Source: Halomonas beimenensis (GTDB lineage Bacteria; Pseudomonadota; Gammaproteobacteria; Pseudomonadales; Halomonadaceae). Taken from it: a stretch of DNA of 64,000 bases. Shown one piece after another: positions 9,756 through 19,730 of this stretch (position 1 is the first letter of the stretch; each line of letters begins with the position of its first letter). The notes under the pieces were generated by a model that searched no databases, was not told the DNA's origin, and saw nothing but the letters and a program-made list of their open reading frames with translations. Position numbers and translations under genes: made by a program. The stretch is from NCBI RefSeq assembly GCF_002549795.1, contig NZ_CP021435.1:3410001-3474000 (forward strand). The letters run 5' to 3'.

Positions 9756-10625
9756 TTAGCTGCGCTTGGCCTGTTCCATCACTTCCTTGGCGAAGTCGAC
9801 CTCTTCCTTCTCGATGCCCTCGCCCACCTCGAAGCGGGTGAAGCCGATGACCTCGCCGCCGGCGGCCTTGACGTACTCGGCGACGGACTGGTTCGGGTCC
9901 TTGACGAAGGGCTGCTCGGTCAGGCTGTTCTCGGCCAGGTACTTCTTGAGGCGGCCCTGCACCATCTTCTCGGCGATGTTCTCGGGCTTGCCGGCCATGT
10001 CCGGCTGGGCCAGGATGATCGCCTTCTCGGCGTCCAGCTTCTCCTGGGGCATGTCCTCGGGACGAGCGACGGCCGGGTTGATGGCGGCGACGTGCATGGC
10101 GACGTCCTTGGCGGCCTCGGCGGTGCCGCCCTTGAGGACGGTCAGCACGCCGATGCGGCCGCCATGGACGTACTCGCCCACACGGGCGCCTTCCGGCGCC
10201 TCGACGACGACGCTACGACGCACGCCGATGTTCTCGCCGATCTTCTGCACCAGCTGCTCGCGGGCGGATTCCAGCTCGCCTTCCATGATGGCGGCGACGT
10301 CTTCGCTCTTGGCGGCGAAGAAGGCGTCGGCGACCTGGTCGGCGAAGGCCTTGAAGTTGTCGTCACGGGCGACGAAGTCGGTCTCGGAGTTGACCTCGAC
10401 CATCACGCCGTAGCTGCCGTCCTCGGCCACGCGAGTGACGATGGCGCCTTCGGCGGCGGTGCGGCCTGCCTTCTTGGCGGCCTTGAGGCCGGAGTTCTTG
10501 CGCAGGTTCTCGATGGCGGTCTCGATGTCACCGCCGGCCTCGGTGAGGGCCTTCTTGCACTCCATCATGCCGAGCCCGGTGCGCTCGCGCAGTTCCTTGA
10601 CCTGGGAGGCGCTGATAGCTGCCAT
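9756..10625 (-). CDS. tsf: translation elongation factor Ts
   Basis: Guanine-nucleotide exchange factor that recycles EF-Tu-GDP. 289 residues. The N-terminal UBA-like domain (about 1-55) has the signature [15 protein letters not shown], and the core has the motif [10 protein letters not shown] that contacts EF-Tu. Length is normal (E. coli 283). It lies downstream of rpsB across a 167-bp gap that holds a UUCG-capped hairpin. Confidence 0.98.
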   Translation of the reverse strand: MAAISASQVKELRERTGLGMMECKKALTEAGGDIETAIENLRKNSGLKAAKKAGRTAAEGAIVTRVAEDGSYGVMVEVNSETDFVARDDNFKAFADQVADAFFAAKSEDVAAIMEGELESAREQLVQKIGENIGVRRSVVVEAPEGARVGEYVHGGRIGVLTVLKGGTAEAAKDVAMHVAAINPAVARPEDMPQEKLDAEKAIILAQPDMAGKPENIAEKMVQGRLKKYLAENSLTEQPFVKDPNQSVAEYVKAAGGEVIGFTRFEVGEGIEKEEVDFAKEVMEQAKRS

Positions 10626-10704
10626 GGTAGTTACCTCTGAATGGTTCGACCTGGAATATAGGCGCCGGGGGGAAGCCCAGCGAGTCCTTCACCCGCCCGT
10701 CGAG

Positions 10705-10730
10705 CAGGAGGGGGCCGAAGCCCCCTCCTG
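10705..10730 (-). terminator. UUCG-capped hairpin between rpsB and tsf
   Basis: An 11-bp perfect stem (CAGGAGGGGGC / GCCCCCTCCTG) closes a 4-nt loop that is TTCG on the transcribed (minus) strand, an extra-stable UUCG tetraloop. No T-run follows. It probably attenuates transcription or blocks 3' exonucleases between rpsB and tsf. Confidence 0.55.
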
Positions 10731-10792
10731 CCGGCCCGGCGGCCGGCCGCCATCGCCTGGCGACCCCGCCGCCGCCCCGGGCGGACCGACGA

Positions 10793-11536
10793 TCACTCGG
10801 CCGCGGCGGCGTCGCCGGCGTTCTCTTCGGTGACCTCGACGAACTCGTCGGGACGACCTTCCTTCGCACGACCGCAGGCGTCGGCGATGGCCTTGACGTA
10901 GATCTGGATGGCGCGGATGGAGTCATCGTTGCCCGGGATCACGTAGTCGACGCCGTCCGGATCGGAGTTGGTGTCCACCACGCCGATGACCGGGATGCCC
11001 AGCTTGTTCGCCTCGTTGATGGCGATGCGCTCGTGATCGACGTCGATCACGAACAGCGCGTCGGGCAGGCCACCCATCTCCTTGATGCCGCCGATGGACC
11101 GCTCGAGCTTGTCCTGCTCGCGGGTCGCCATCAGGACTTCCTTCTTGGTCAGCTTCTCGAAGGTGCCGTCCTCGCGCATGGTCTCGAGGTCGCGCAGGCG
11201 CTTGATGGACTGACGGATCGTCTTGTAGTTGGTCAGCATGCCGCCGAGCCAGCGGTGGTTGACGAAGGGCTGGCCGACGCGGTTGGCCTCTTCCTTGACG
11301 ATCTTGCTGGCGCTGCGCTTGGTGCCCACGAACAGGATCTTGTTGTTCGCGGCCGCCATCTTCTCGACCACCTCGATGGCCTCGTTCAGGGCCGGGAGGG
11401 TATGCTCGAGGTTGATGATGTGGATCTTGTTACGGGCGCCGAAGATGAACTTGCTCATCTTCGGGTTCCAGTAACGGGTCTGGTGACCGAAGTGAGCGCC
11501 TGCCTTCAGCAGGTCACGCATGTTGACGTGTGCCAT
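10793..11536 (-). CDS. rpsB: 30S ribosomal protein S2
   Basis: Small-subunit protein that joins late and recruits S1. 247 residues from [13 protein letters not shown]. The frame is open upstream, but this ATG has CAGGAG before it and matches the family N-terminus. Conserved blocks [23 protein letters not shown] and [11 protein letters not shown] are visible. The Asp/Glu- and Ala-rich C-terminal tail ([14 protein letters not shown]) is in keeping with an acidic proteome. First gene of the rpsB-tsf-pyrH-frr run. Confidence 0.98.
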   Translation of the reverse strand: MAHVNMRDLLKAGAHFGHQTRYWNPKMSKFIFGARNKIHIINLEHTLPALNEAIEVVEKMAAANNKILFVGTKRSASKIVKEEANRVGQPFVNHRWLGGMLTNYKTIRQSIKRLRDLETMREDGTFEKLTKKEVLMATREQDKLERSIGGIKEMGGLPDALFVIDVDHERIAINEANKLGIPVIGVVDTNSDPDGVDYVIPGNDDSIRAIQIYVKAIADACGRAKEGRPDEFVEVTEENAGDAAAAE

Positions 11537-11731
11537 GGATGACTCCTGGAGAATCGGGTTAGGCCTCCATGCACCCCATGGATCCGACCGTCGAGCCCTC
11601 GACGGCACCCGGGACCATGTGCCGGTGCATGTGTGTTTTCAAGGCATTGCTAGGGTTCGCCGCCTTCCGCCCACCGGGTCGCCGGGCCGGGAAGGGCTCC
11701 GGGGATCGGCGATTGCAGGAAAGCGCGCAGC

Positions 11732-11760
11732 TTTATACCATGGATCACCTTCGAGATGAA
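11732..11760 (-). promoter_or_regulatory. candidate rpsB promoter with long leader
   Basis: On the minus strand a good -10 (TATAAA, plus-strand 11732-11737) lies 17 nt from a weak -35 (TTCATC, 11755-11760). It would give an rpsB leader of roughly 190 nt, suggestive of ribosomal-protein autoregulation. The 11537-11824 gap between rpsB and map shows nothing else I can name. Confidence 0.4.
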
Positions 11761-11824
11761 GTCGCCGACGCCCTTCCCCACCCTTGTCTCGTCCGGCGAC
11801 ACCACCCCCTGAATCCGAGATTCC

Positions 11825-12616
11825 ATGAACGTACCCATCAAGACGCCCGACGAGATCGAGAAGATGCGCGAGGCGGGCCGCCAAGCCGCCAGCGTCCTGG
11901 AGATGATCGCCCCCCACGTCCGGGCCGGCGTCAGCACCGGCGAGCTCGATCGCCTCTGCCACGACTACATCGTCGACGAGCTGGGCTCCACCCCGGCCCC
12001 GCTGAACTATCACGGCTTCCCCAAGTCGATCTGCACCTCGATCAACCACGTGGTCTGCCACGGCATCCCCGACGACGGCAAGAAGCTAAAGAAGGGGGAC
12101 ATCATGAACCTGGACGTCACGGTGAAGACCGCCGACGGCTACCATGGCGACTCCAGCGTGATGTTCATCGTCGGCGAGACCATCCAGGGCGAGCGGCTGT
12201 GCCGGGTCACCCAGGAATGCCTCTACCACAGCATCGCCCTGGTGCGCCCCGGCGTGCGCCTGTCCGAGCTGGCCCGGGCCATCCAGAAGCACGCCGAGGC
12301 CAACGGCTACTCGGTGGTGCGCGACTTCTGTGGCCACGGCATCGGTGCCGGCTTCCACGAGGACCCGCAGGTACTGCACTACGACGGCTACGCCCCGGAG
12401 GCGGACATCGCCCTGGAGGAAGGCATGTGCTTCACCATCGAGCCCATGATCAACGTCGGCGACCACCGCACCAAGGTGCTGCGCGATGGCTGGACGGCCG
12501 TGACCAAGGACAAGAGCCTCAGCGCCCAGTGGGAGCACACCCTGCTGGTGACCGCCAACGGCGTCGAGGTGCTGACCGCCCGCAGCGACGAAGACCTCAC
12601 CTTCCTGTCGCGCTGA
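11825..12616 (+). CDS. map: type I methionine aminopeptidase
   Basis: Removes the N-terminal Met from nascent proteins. 263 residues, pita-bread fold. All five metal ligands can be seen in their motifs: Asp in NLDVTV, Asp in HGDSS, His in GAGFHEDPQV, Glu in TIEPMI and Glu in QWEHTLLV. Transcribed divergently from rpsB, and 10 bp upstream of glnD, as in Pseudomonas. Confidence 0.98.
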   Translation: MNVPIKTPDEIEKMREAGRQAASVLEMIAPHVRAGVSTGELDRLCHDYIVDELGSTPAPLNYHGFPKSICTSINHVVCHGIPDDGKKLKKGDIMNLDVTVKTADGYHGDSSVMFIVGETIQGERLCRVTQECLYHSIALVRPGVRLSELARAIQKHAEANGYSVVRDFCGHGIGAGFHEDPQVLHYDGYAPEADIALEEGMCFTIEPMINVGDHRTKVLRDGWTAVTKDKSLSAQWEHTLLVTANGVEVLTARSDEDLTFLSR

Positions 12617-12626
12617 GCCGGCCGCC

Positions 12627-15305
12627 ATGCTGCTGCACCACTACGCCTTCACGCCCGACGAGACGCTGTTCGACGTCGAGGCCTTCCGCGCCGAGCTGAC
12701 CGGCAGTCGCTCGCCCATCGCACCGTTCAAGGCGGCGCTGGCGGATCTTCAGACGCGGCTCGATGCGCGCTTCCATGCCGGCACCGACATCCGCGACCTG
12801 GTGCACGGCCGGGCCTGGTGCCTGGACCAATTGCTGGCGATCGCCTGGCAGCAGCATGACTGGCCCGAGGGCATCGCCCTGCTCGCCGTGGGCGGCTACG
12901 GCCGCGGCGAGCTGCACCCCCACTCCGACGTCGACCTGCTGCTGCTGCTCGAGGGGGACGATGACCATCCCTATCGCGAGCCACTATCGGCCTTTATCAC
13001 CTTCCTCTGGGACATCGGCCTGGAGATCGGCCACAGCGTGCGCTCGCTCGCCGACTGCGAACGCGAGGCCGCCGCCGACGTCACGGTGATCACCAACCTG
13101 ATCGAGTCGCGCACCCTGGCCGGGCCGGAGAGCCTGCGCGAGGCCATGCAGGCACGCATCGCCCCGGAGCGGCTGTGGCCGGCGGACCGTTTCTTCGAGG
13201 CCAAGTGGCAGGAGCAGATCAAGCGCCACTACCGCTTCAACAACTCCGAGTACCACCTGGAGCCCAACATCAAGAGCTCCCCCGGGGGGCTGCGCGACAT
13301 CCAGATGATCGGCTGGGTGGCCAAGCGCCACTTCGGCACCCAGCGCTACGAGGACATCGTCGCCATCGGCTTCATGAACGATGCCGAGCTGCGCATCCTC
13401 AGCCAGGGCCAGGCCTTCCTGTGGCAGGTCCGCTACGCCCTGCACATGCTCACCGGCCGCGCCGAGGACCGGCTACTGTTCGACCACCAGCGCACCATCG
13501 CCGAGCTGTTCGGCTACCAGGACACCCCGGAGCGCCTCGCCGTCGAGCAGTTCATGAAGCGCTACTACCGGCACGTCACCGCGCTCGCCGGGCTCAACGA
13601 CATGCTGCTCCAGCACTTCGACGAGGTCATCCTGCGCGCCGGGGAGGCCCTGGAGACGGTCCCGCTCAACGAGCGCTTCGAGATCAAGGGCGGCTATATC
13701 CAGGCCCGCTCCCGGGCGGTGTTCCGCGAGCATCCCTCGGCCCTGCTCGAGCTCTTCCTGCTGATGGCCGAGCACCCGGAGATCGAGGGGGTTCGCGCCG
13801 ACACCATCCGCCTGATCCGCGACCACCGCCACCTGATCGACGATCGCTACCGGGAGGAGCCGCGCCACCAGCGGCTGTTCATGGCGCTGCTGCGCTCCAG
13901 CGGCAACGTCGCCCGCCAGCTGAGGCGCATGAATCGCTACGGGGTCCTCGGCAAGTACCTGCCGGCCTTCGGCCAGGCGGTGGGGCTGATGCAGCACGAT
14001 CTCTTCCACATCTACACCGTGGACGCCCACACCCTGCGCCTGCTGAAGTGCATCCACGGCTTCCGCAAGCCGGAGGCCCGGGAGAGCTTCCCGGTGGCCG
14101 CCTCGCTGATCCAGCAGTTGCCCAAGCTGGAGCTGCTGTGGATCGCCGGCCTCTTCCACGACATCGGCAAGGGCCGCGGCGGCGATCACTCGCAGATCGG
14201 CGCCCGGGACGTGGAGGCCTTCGCCGAGCGCCACGGCCTTTCCCAGCGCGATACCCGGCTGGTGGCCTGGCTGGTGGAGCACCACCTGCTGATGTCGATG
14301 GTCGCCCAGAAGCGCGACATCAGCGACCCGGACGTGATCAGCGAGTTCGCCCGGGCGGCCGGCGACGAGACGCGCCTGGACTACCTCTACGTGCTGACCG
14401 TGGCCGACATCACCGCCACCAACCCCACCCTGTGGAACGGTTGGCGGGCCTCGCTGCTGCGCCAGCTGCATGCCGAGACCAAGCGCGCCCTGCGCCGCGG
14501 CCTGGAGAACCCCCTGGAGCGCGACGACTCGGTCCGCGAGACCCGCGACGAGGCGTACTCCCTGCTGGCCACGGTGGGCGCCGACATGACCCGGGTCGAC
14601 CGCCTCTGGGAGTCGCTGGGCGAGGACTACTTCCTGCAGTACGCCCCCAGCGAGATCGCCTGGCAGACCCAGGGCATCCTGGCCCACCAGGGCAGCGAAC
14701 TGCCGCTGGTGATGATCAGCGCGCCCACCGACGACATGGCCGAGGGCGGCACCAAGGTGTTCATCCACACCCGCTCGGTGGAGGACCTCTTCGCCGCCAC
14801 CTCCGCGGCCATGGAGCAACTCGGGCTGTCCATCCACGACGCCCGCATCGCCACCTCCAGCAACGACTGGACGCTCAACACCTTCATCGTGCTGGACGAC
14901 CACAACCGGGCCATTCGCGACCCGGCACGGGTGGAGGAGATCCGGCGCCACCTGGTGGAGGAACTCGACGACCCGGACGACTATCCCCAGATCGTCACCC
15001 GGCACACCCCGCGCCAGCTCAAGCACTTCCGGGTGCCCACCGAGGTCACCATCGAGCAGGACCCGGCCAACGAGCGCACCCTGCTGGAGCTCACCGCCCC
15101 CGACCGACCCGGCCTGCTGGCCCGGGTCGGGCGCATCTTCATGGAACAGGACATCGCCCTCTCCGCGGCCAAGATCGCCACCCTGGGCATGCGGGTCGAG
15201 GACGTCTTCTTCATCACCGACAAGGCCGGCCGGCCGCTCACCGACCCCGAGCGCCAGGAGCGCCTGCGCGAGCGGCTGATCGAGGTCCTCGACGTCAGCG
15301 GCTGA
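12627..15305 (+). CDS. glnD: bifunctional uridylyltransferase/uridylyl-removing enzyme GlnD
   Basis: Primary glutamine sensor: uridylylates or de-uridylylates PII (GlnB/GlnK), setting nitrogen assimilation. 892 residues. Nucleotidyltransferase motif GGYGRGELHPHSDVD at about 89-103; HD phosphohydrolase domain with FHDIGKGRGGDHS at about 510-522; two C-terminal ACT domains (the second starting near ELTAPDRPGLLARVG) that bind glutamine. Start ATG at 12627 follows map by 10 bp without a strong ribosome site, suggesting coupled translation. Confidence 0.98.
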   Translation: MLLHHYAFTPDETLFDVEAFRAELTGSRSPIAPFKAALADLQTRLDARFHAGTDIRDLVHGRAWCLDQLLAIAWQQHDWPEGIALLAVGGYGRGELHPHSDVDLLLLLEGDDDHPYREPLSAFITFLWDIGLEIGHSVRSLADCEREAAADVTVITNLIESRTLAGPESLREAMQARIAPERLWPADRFFEAKWQEQIKRHYRFNNSEYHLEPNIKSSPGGLRDIQMIGWVAKRHFGTQRYEDIVAIGFMNDAELRILSQGQAFLWQVRYALHMLTGRAEDRLLFDHQRTIAELFGYQDTPERLAVEQFMKRYYRHVTALAGLNDMLLQHFDEVILRAGEALETVPLNERFEIKGGYIQARSRAVFREHPSALLELFLLMAEHPEIEGVRADTIRLIRDHRHLIDDRYREEPRHQRLFMALLRSSGNVARQLRRMNRYGVLGKYLPAFGQAVGLMQHDLFHIYTVDAHTLRLLKCIHGFRKPEARESFPVAASLIQQLPKLELLWIAGLFHDIGKGRGGDHSQIGARDVEAFAERHGLSQRDTRLVAWLVEHHLLMSMVAQKRDISDPDVISEFARAAGDETRLDYLYVLTVADITATNPTLWNGWRASLLRQLHAETKRALRRGLENPLERDDSVRETRDEAYSLLATVGADMTRVDRLWESLGEDYFLQYAPSEIAWQTQGILAHQGSELPLVMISAPTDDMAEGGTKVFIHTRSVEDLFAATSAAMEQLGLSIHDARIATSSNDWTLNTFIVLDDHNRAIRDPARVEEIRRHLVEELDDPDDYPQIVTRHTPRQLKHFRVPTEVTIEQDPANERTLLELTAPDRPGLLARVGRIFMEQDIALSAAKIATLGMRVEDVFFITDKAGRPLTDPERQERLRERLIEVLDVSG

Positions 15306-15399
15306 GCGCCTCGTTTGAGGCGTCCCCGGGGCTTCCCTATAATCGGCGACTTGCCCGACACCATCATAACGACGCCGAGCACGGCGCTACTGGACACCG

Positions 15400-16599
15400 A
15401 TGAACCCCGATCTCGACGCCCTCCAGCCCTACCCCTTCGAGAAGCTCGCCGCGCTGAAGGCCGGCGTGACGCCGCCCGCGAACCGGCCCCACATCCCGCT
15501 GACCATCGGCGAGCCTCGCCATCCGCCCTATGCCGGGGCACTGGAGGCGCTGAGCGCGCACCTCGACGAGCTGGCCCGCTATCCGGCCACCGCCGGCCTC
15601 CCCGAACTGCGCGAGGCGATCGCCGACTGGGCACGGCGGCGCTTCGGCCTCGAGGGCCTGGACGCCGAGGGCCAGGTGCTGCCGGTCAACGGCACCCGGG
15701 AGGCGATCTTCGCCTTCGTCCAGGCGGCCCTGGATCGGCACCGGCCGGCCCGCGTGGCGGTCCCCAACCCCTTCTACCAGATCTACGAGGGGGCGACCCT
15801 GCTGGCCGGCGGCACACCGCTCTACCTGGACTGCCGCGCCGAGCACGGCTTCCGTCCGGACCTCGAGGCCGTGCCGGCCGATGCCTGGCGGGAGGTCCAG
15901 ATCGTCTTCGTCTGCTCTCCGGGCAACCCCACCGGTGCGGTGACGCCGCTCGACGAGCTCAAGCGCCTGATCGCCCTGGCCGACGAGTTCGACTTCATCG
16001 TCGCCGCCGACGAATGCTACTCGGAGCTCTACCTGGACGAGAGCGCCCCGCCCCCGGGCCTGCTGCAGGCCTGCGCCGAGCTCGGCCGCCACGACTACCG
16101 GCGCTGCCTGGTCTTCCATTCGCTGTCCAAGCGCTCCAACCTGCCGGGGCTGCGCTCCGGTTTCGTGGCCGGCGATGCCGGGCTGATCGCTGCCTTCCGC
16201 CGCTATCGGACCTATCATGGCTGCGCCATGTCGCTGCCGCTGCAGCACGCCTCCATCGCCGCCTGGCGGGACGAGGCCCATGTAAAGGCCAATCGGGACG
16301 CCTACCGAGCCAAGTTCGCCGCCGTGACCGAGATCCTCGCGCCGGTGATGGCCTTCCCCGCTCCCGAGGCCAGCTTCTACCTCTGGCCGGCGGTGCCCGA
16401 CGGTGACGACGCGGCCTTCGCCCGATCGCTCTTCGCCGAGGAGCACGTCAGCGTGCTGCCGGGCAGCTACATGGGGCGGCCTGGCGAGAAGGGCGTCAAC
16501 CCCGGGGCAGGCCGGATCCGCCTGGCCCTGGTGGACGAGCTGGACGCCACCGCCGAGGCCGCCCCGCGCCTGCGCCGACACGTCGAACGCCACGCCTGA
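15400..16599 (+). CDS. dapC: succinyldiaminopimelate aminotransferase DapC
   Basis: PLP enzyme of fold type I that converts N-succinyl-2-amino-6-ketopimelate to N-succinyl-LL-diaminopimelate in lysine/peptidoglycan precursor synthesis. 399 residues. Landmarks: NGTREAIF, CSPGNPTG, the Asp of ADECYSELY, and SLSKRSNLPGLRSGF containing the PLP lysine. The position directly before an ArsC-like gene and dapD supports this assignment over a general aspartate aminotransferase. Confidence 0.93.
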   Translation: MNPDLDALQPYPFEKLAALKAGVTPPANRPHIPLTIGEPRHPPYAGALEALSAHLDELARYPATAGLPELREAIADWARRRFGLEGLDAEGQVLPVNGTREAIFAFVQAALDRHRPARVAVPNPFYQIYEGATLLAGGTPLYLDCRAEHGFRPDLEAVPADAWREVQIVFVCSPGNPTGAVTPLDELKRLIALADEFDFIVAADECYSELYLDESAPPPGLLQACAELGRHDYRRCLVFHSLSKRSNLPGLRSGFVAGDAGLIAAFRRYRTYHGCAMSLPLQHASIAAWRDEAHVKANRDAYRAKFAAVTEILAPVMAFPAPEASFYLWPAVPDGDDAAFARSLFAEEHVSVLPGSYMGRPGEKGVNPGAGRIRLALVDELDATAEAAPRLRRHVERHA

Positions 16600-16615
16600 C
16601 CAGGAGACCGACCCC

Positions 16616-16954
16616 ATGATGACGCTGTTCGGGATCAAGAACTGCGACACCTGCCGCAAGGCGCGCAAGGCCCTGGAGGGCCAGGGCCTTCCCTTCCAGT
16701 TCCACGACCTGCGTGAGGATGGCCTGTCGGCGCCGTTGCTCGAGCATTTCCTCGAGCGGGTCCCGGTGCTGACCCTGCTCAACAAGCGCAGCACCACCTG
16801 GCGCCAGCTGTCCGACGCGGACAAGGCGGACATCGACGCCAACTCGGCCCGCGACCTGATGCTGGCCCACCCCACCCTGATCAAGCGCCCGTTGCTGGAC
16901 ACCGGCGAGGACCTCCTCGTCGGCTACCGCGACGGCGACTACGACAACCTCTAG
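16616..16954 (+). CDS. ArsC/Spx-family reductase (YffB-like)
   Basis: Small thioredoxin-fold protein, 112 residues, starting MMTLFGIKNCDTC. It has Cys at about positions 10 and 13 (NCDTCRKA), a helix LEHFLERVPV, and a LIKRPLLD motif near the C-terminus as in the ArsC/Spx/YffB family. The frame is open upstream inside dapC, but the ATG at 16616 follows CAGGAG and sits 16 bp after dapC. The exact substrate is unknown. The location between dapC and dapD is conserved in pseudomonads, but no lysine-pathway role is established. Confidence 0.88.
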   Translation: MMTLFGIKNCDTCRKARKALEGQGLPFQFHDLREDGLSAPLLEHFLERVPVLTLLNKRSTTWRQLSDADKADIDANSARDLMLAHPTLIKRPLLDTGEDLLVGYRDGDYDNL

Positions 16955-16998
16955 GCGGGTCCCGACCCGACCCTTCCCACTACGCGAGAGGACACATC

Positions 16999-18024
16999 AT
17001 GCTCAGCTTTGCACTCGGCATCGGCTCCCAGAACACCCAGGGCGACTGGCTCGAGATCTACTACCCGGCCCCCCTGCTCAACCCGGACCCCGCCCTGGTC
17101 GAGGCCGCCGCCAAGGTGCTCGATGCCCCCGCCGGCAACGCCGCGGTGAGCTTCCTGCCCGAGCAGTGCCAGGCACTGGCCGCCGCCCTCAACGAGGCCG
17201 GCCATACCGACCAGGCCGGGCTCGCCGAATCCCTGGCGGCCAGCCAGCGGCCCCTGGTGGCCACCTTCCTGGCCGAGGACACCCCGCCCGAGAGCGCCCC
17301 GGAGGTCTACCTCAAGCTGCACCTGCTGTCCCACCGCCTGGTCAAGCCGCATGGCGTCGACCTGACCGGGATGTTCGGCCTGCTGCGCAACATCGCCTGG
17401 ACCAACGAGGGCCCGATCGACGTCGAGGAACTCCCGGCCCGTCGCCTCAAGGCGCGCCTGGAAGGCCGTTCCCTTTCGGTGGACTGCGTGGACAAGTTCC
17501 CCAAGATGACCGACTACGTGGTGCCCGCCGGGGTACGCATCGGCGACACCGCCCGGGTGCGCCTGGGCGCCTACCTGGGCGAGGGCACCACCGTGATGCA
17601 CGAAGGCTTCGTCAACTTCAATGCCGGCACCGAGGGCCCGGGGATGATCGAGGGACGCATCTCCGCCGGCGTGATGGTCGGCAAGGGCTCCGACCTGGGC
17701 GGGGGCTGCTCCACCATGGGCACCCTGTCCGGCGGCGGCAACATCGTCATCAAGGTCGGTGAGGGCTGCCTGATCGGCGCCAACGCCGGCATCGGCATCC
17801 CGCTGGGCGACCGCTGCACCGTGGAGGCCGGCCTCTACATCACCGCCGGCGCCAAGGTGACGGTGCTCGACGACCAGGGCCAGGAGGCCCAGGTGGTGTC
17901 GGCCCGGGAGCTGGCGGGACAGGACGACCTGCTGCTGCGCCGCAACTCCCGGAACGGCCGCATCGAGTGCCTGACCAACAAGAGCGCCATCGCCCTCAAC
18001 GAAGCGCTGCACGCCAACCAATGA
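16999..18024 (+). CDS. dapD: tetrahydrodipicolinate N-succinyltransferase DapD
   Basis: Succinylates tetrahydrodipicolinate with succinyl-CoA, the committed step of the succinylase branch of DAP/lysine synthesis. 341 residues, the long Pseudomonas-type form, with an N-terminal domain and C-terminal left-handed beta-helix hexapeptide repeats (about 180-290; e.g. [22 protein letters not shown]). An AGAGGA site lies 9 nt before the ATG. Followed by dapE after a GC-rich hairpin. Confidence 0.95.
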   Translation: MLSFALGIGSQNTQGDWLEIYYPAPLLNPDPALVEAAAKVLDAPAGNAAVSFLPEQCQALAAALNEAGHTDQAGLAESLAASQRPLVATFLAEDTPPESAPEVYLKLHLLSHRLVKPHGVDLTGMFGLLRNIAWTNEGPIDVEELPARRLKARLEGRSLSVDCVDKFPKMTDYVVPAGVRIGDTARVRLGAYLGEGTTVMHEGFVNFNAGTEGPGMIEGRISAGVMVGKGSDLGGGCSTMGTLSGGGNIVIKVGEGCLIGANAGIGIPLGDRCTVEAGLYITAGAKVTVLDDQGQEAQVVSARELAGQDDLLLRRNSRNGRIECLTNKSAIALNEALHANQ

Positions 18025-18030
18025 GCCCTG

Positions 18031-18053
18031 CCCCGGCGCCTTGGGCGCCGGGG
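18031..18053 (+). terminator. GC-rich hairpin between dapD and dapE
   Basis: 10-bp perfect stem (CCCCGGCGCC / GGCGCCGGGG) with a 3-nt loop, 7 nt after the dapD stop. There is no T-run. It may reduce read-through or protect the dapD message end. Confidence 0.4.
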
Positions 18054-18074
18054 TCCGGCCTGCCGGAAGCCCGA

Positions 18075-19250
18075 ATGACCGCCATCACGACCGACTCCTC
18101 CCTGTCCCCCACCCTCGAGCTCGCCATGGAGCTCATGCGCCGCCCCTCGGTGACCCCCGACGACCTGGGTTGCCAGGACCTGATGATCGAGCGTCTGTCG
18201 CGTCTCGGCTTCCAGGTCGAGCGCCTGCCCTTCGGCGACGTCGAGAACTTCTGGGCCGTCCACGGTCACCATGGACCGGTGCTGGCCTTCGCCGGCCACA
18301 CCGACGTGGTCCCGAGCGGCCCCCACGTGCACTGGGAATACCCGCCCTTCGAGCCGCGCATCGACGCCGGCGGCATGCTCTGCGGCCGCGGCGCCGCCGA
18401 CATGAAGGGCAGCCTGGCCGCCATGGTCACCGCCGTGGAGCGCTTCGTCGCCGCCCATCCCGACCACCCGGGGCGCATCGCCTTCCTGATCACCTCCGAC
18501 GAGGAAGGCCCGGCGGTGGACGGTACCCGGGCGGTGGTGGAGCACCTGCGCGAGGCCCACGACCGCCTGGACTACTGCATCGTCGGCGAGCCGTCCTCCA
18601 CCGAGCGCCTCGGCGACGTGATCAAGAACGGCCGCCGCGGCTCGCTGGGCGGGGTGCTTCACGTCAAGGGCGTCCAGGGCCACGTGGCCTACCCGCACCT
18701 GGCGCGGAACCCCATCCACCAGGTGGCGCCGGCCCTGGATGCCCTGGCCCGGGAGCACTGGGACGGCGGCAACGCCTTCTTCCCGGCCACCAGCTTCCAG
18801 ATCTCCAACATCCGCGCGGGCACCGGCGCCACCAACGTCATCCCCGGCGAGGTGGAGGTGGTCTTCAACTTCCGCTACTCCACCGAGCTCGACCACGAGA
18901 CGCTCAAGTCACGCACCGAGGGCATCCTCGAGGCGCATGGCCTCGAGTACCACCTGGACTGGACCCTCAACGGCGAGCCCTTCCTGACCTCGGAGGGCGA
19001 GCTGGTGGACGCCGCCCTGGGCGGCGTGGAGGACGTGCTGGGGCACCGGCCCGAGCTTTCCACGGCGGGCGGAACGTCCGACGGCCGCTTCATCGCCACC
19101 CTGGGCAGCCAGGTGGTGGAGCTGGGCCCGATCAACGCCACCATCCACAAGGTCAACGAACGGGTACGTGCCGCCGACCTCGACGACCTCAGCCGCGTCT
19201 ACGAAGCCATCCTGATGCGGCTGTTCGTCGACGACAGCGCCCGAACCTGA
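18075..19250 (+). CDS. dapE: succinyl-diaminopimelate desuccinylase DapE
   Basis: Dinuclear zinc hydrolase (M20 family) that releases LL-diaminopimelate from its N-succinyl form. 391 residues from MTAITTDSS; an in-frame ATG at 18021 overlapping the dapD stop would add 18 residues that the family lacks. Metal and catalytic motifs: [11 protein letters not shown] (His, Asp), GRGAADMKG (Asp), [12 protein letters not shown] (Glu-Glu), GGTSDGRF. Completes the dapC-dapD-dapE set with glnD upstream. Confidence 0.96.
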   Translation: MTAITTDSSLSPTLELAMELMRRPSVTPDDLGCQDLMIERLSRLGFQVERLPFGDVENFWAVHGHHGPVLAFAGHTDVVPSGPHVHWEYPPFEPRIDAGGMLCGRGAADMKGSLAAMVTAVERFVAAHPDHPGRIAFLITSDEEGPAVDGTRAVVEHLREAHDRLDYCIVGEPSSTERLGDVIKNGRRGSLGGVLHVKGVQGHVAYPHLARNPIHQVAPALDALAREHWDGGNAFFPATSFQISNIRAGTGATNVIPGEVEVVFNFRYSTELDHETLKSRTEGILEAHGLEYHLDWTLNGEPFLTSEGELVDAALGGVEDVLGHRPELSTAGGTSDGRFIATLGSQVVELGPINATIHKVNERVRAADLDDLSRVYEAILMRLFVDDSART

Positions 19251-19258
19251 GGGATCCC

Positions 19259-19663
19259 ATGGCAGCAGACGACAGCGGCACCCGTTATCCCGATATCGAG
19301 GTCTACCTGGCCCGTGCCGACCTGGAGGCACTGAACGCCTGGCTCGTCGAGACCCTCGATGCCGTTCCCCTGGCCGCGGCCGGAAAGCACCGCTGGCGCA
19401 CCCGAGGGAGCCACGGCGGGGTCGAGATCCCCGTGCTACTGGTGGACAAGGCCGCCGACGGCTTCGCCAGCCTGTGGCTGGACAGCCCCGAGACCCCTTG
19501 GCCCACCGACGCGGACTGTGCCCGCGAGGCCGCCGACCGGCTCGGCTGCGAGGTGCGCTGCTCGCTGGGCGGTTGGCAGCCCGGGGACGACCCCGACCGC
19601 TTCCTGCGGGTCCTGCCCGACGGCAGCGAGGCCACCATCGACTGGCCGGATTCAGGGCAGTAG
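19259..19663 (+). CDS. hypothetical protein downstream of dapE
   Basis: 134-residue acidic soluble protein (MAADDSGTRYPDIEVY), starting 8 bp after dapE and therefore probably in the same transcript. No signal peptide or membrane segment. Visible features: Trp-rich stretches (LWLDSPETPWP, LGGWQPGD), two Cys in CEVRCSLG, and an acidic end. I do not recognise the family. Codon use resembles its neighbours, and a good terminator closes the operon directly after it. Confidence 0.8.
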   Translation: MAADDSGTRYPDIEVYLARADLEALNAWLVETLDAVPLAAAGKHRWRTRGSHGGVEIPVLLVDKAADGFASLWLDSPETPWPTDADCAREAADRLGCEVRCSLGGWQPGDDPDRFLRVLPDGSEATIDWPDSGQ

Positions 19664-19673
19664 CCCGGAAACG

Positions 19674-19701
19674 ACGACGCCCCGATGGAGCGGGGCGTCG
19701 T
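19674..19701 (+). terminator. terminator of the dapE operon
   Basis: 11-bp perfect stem (ACGACGCCCCG / CGGGGCGTCGT) with a 6-nt loop, followed by TATTCGATT. Located 10 bp after the stop of the hypothetical gene. Confidence 0.75.
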
Positions 19702-19730
19702 TATTCGATTGCTGAGATCCAAAAGCCTCA

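Noticed and set aside
13175..15403. 742-residue alternative-frame ORF inside glnD
   Set aside because: Pro/Arg/Gly-rich frame produced by GC-rich codons; glnD motifs are intact in the other frame.
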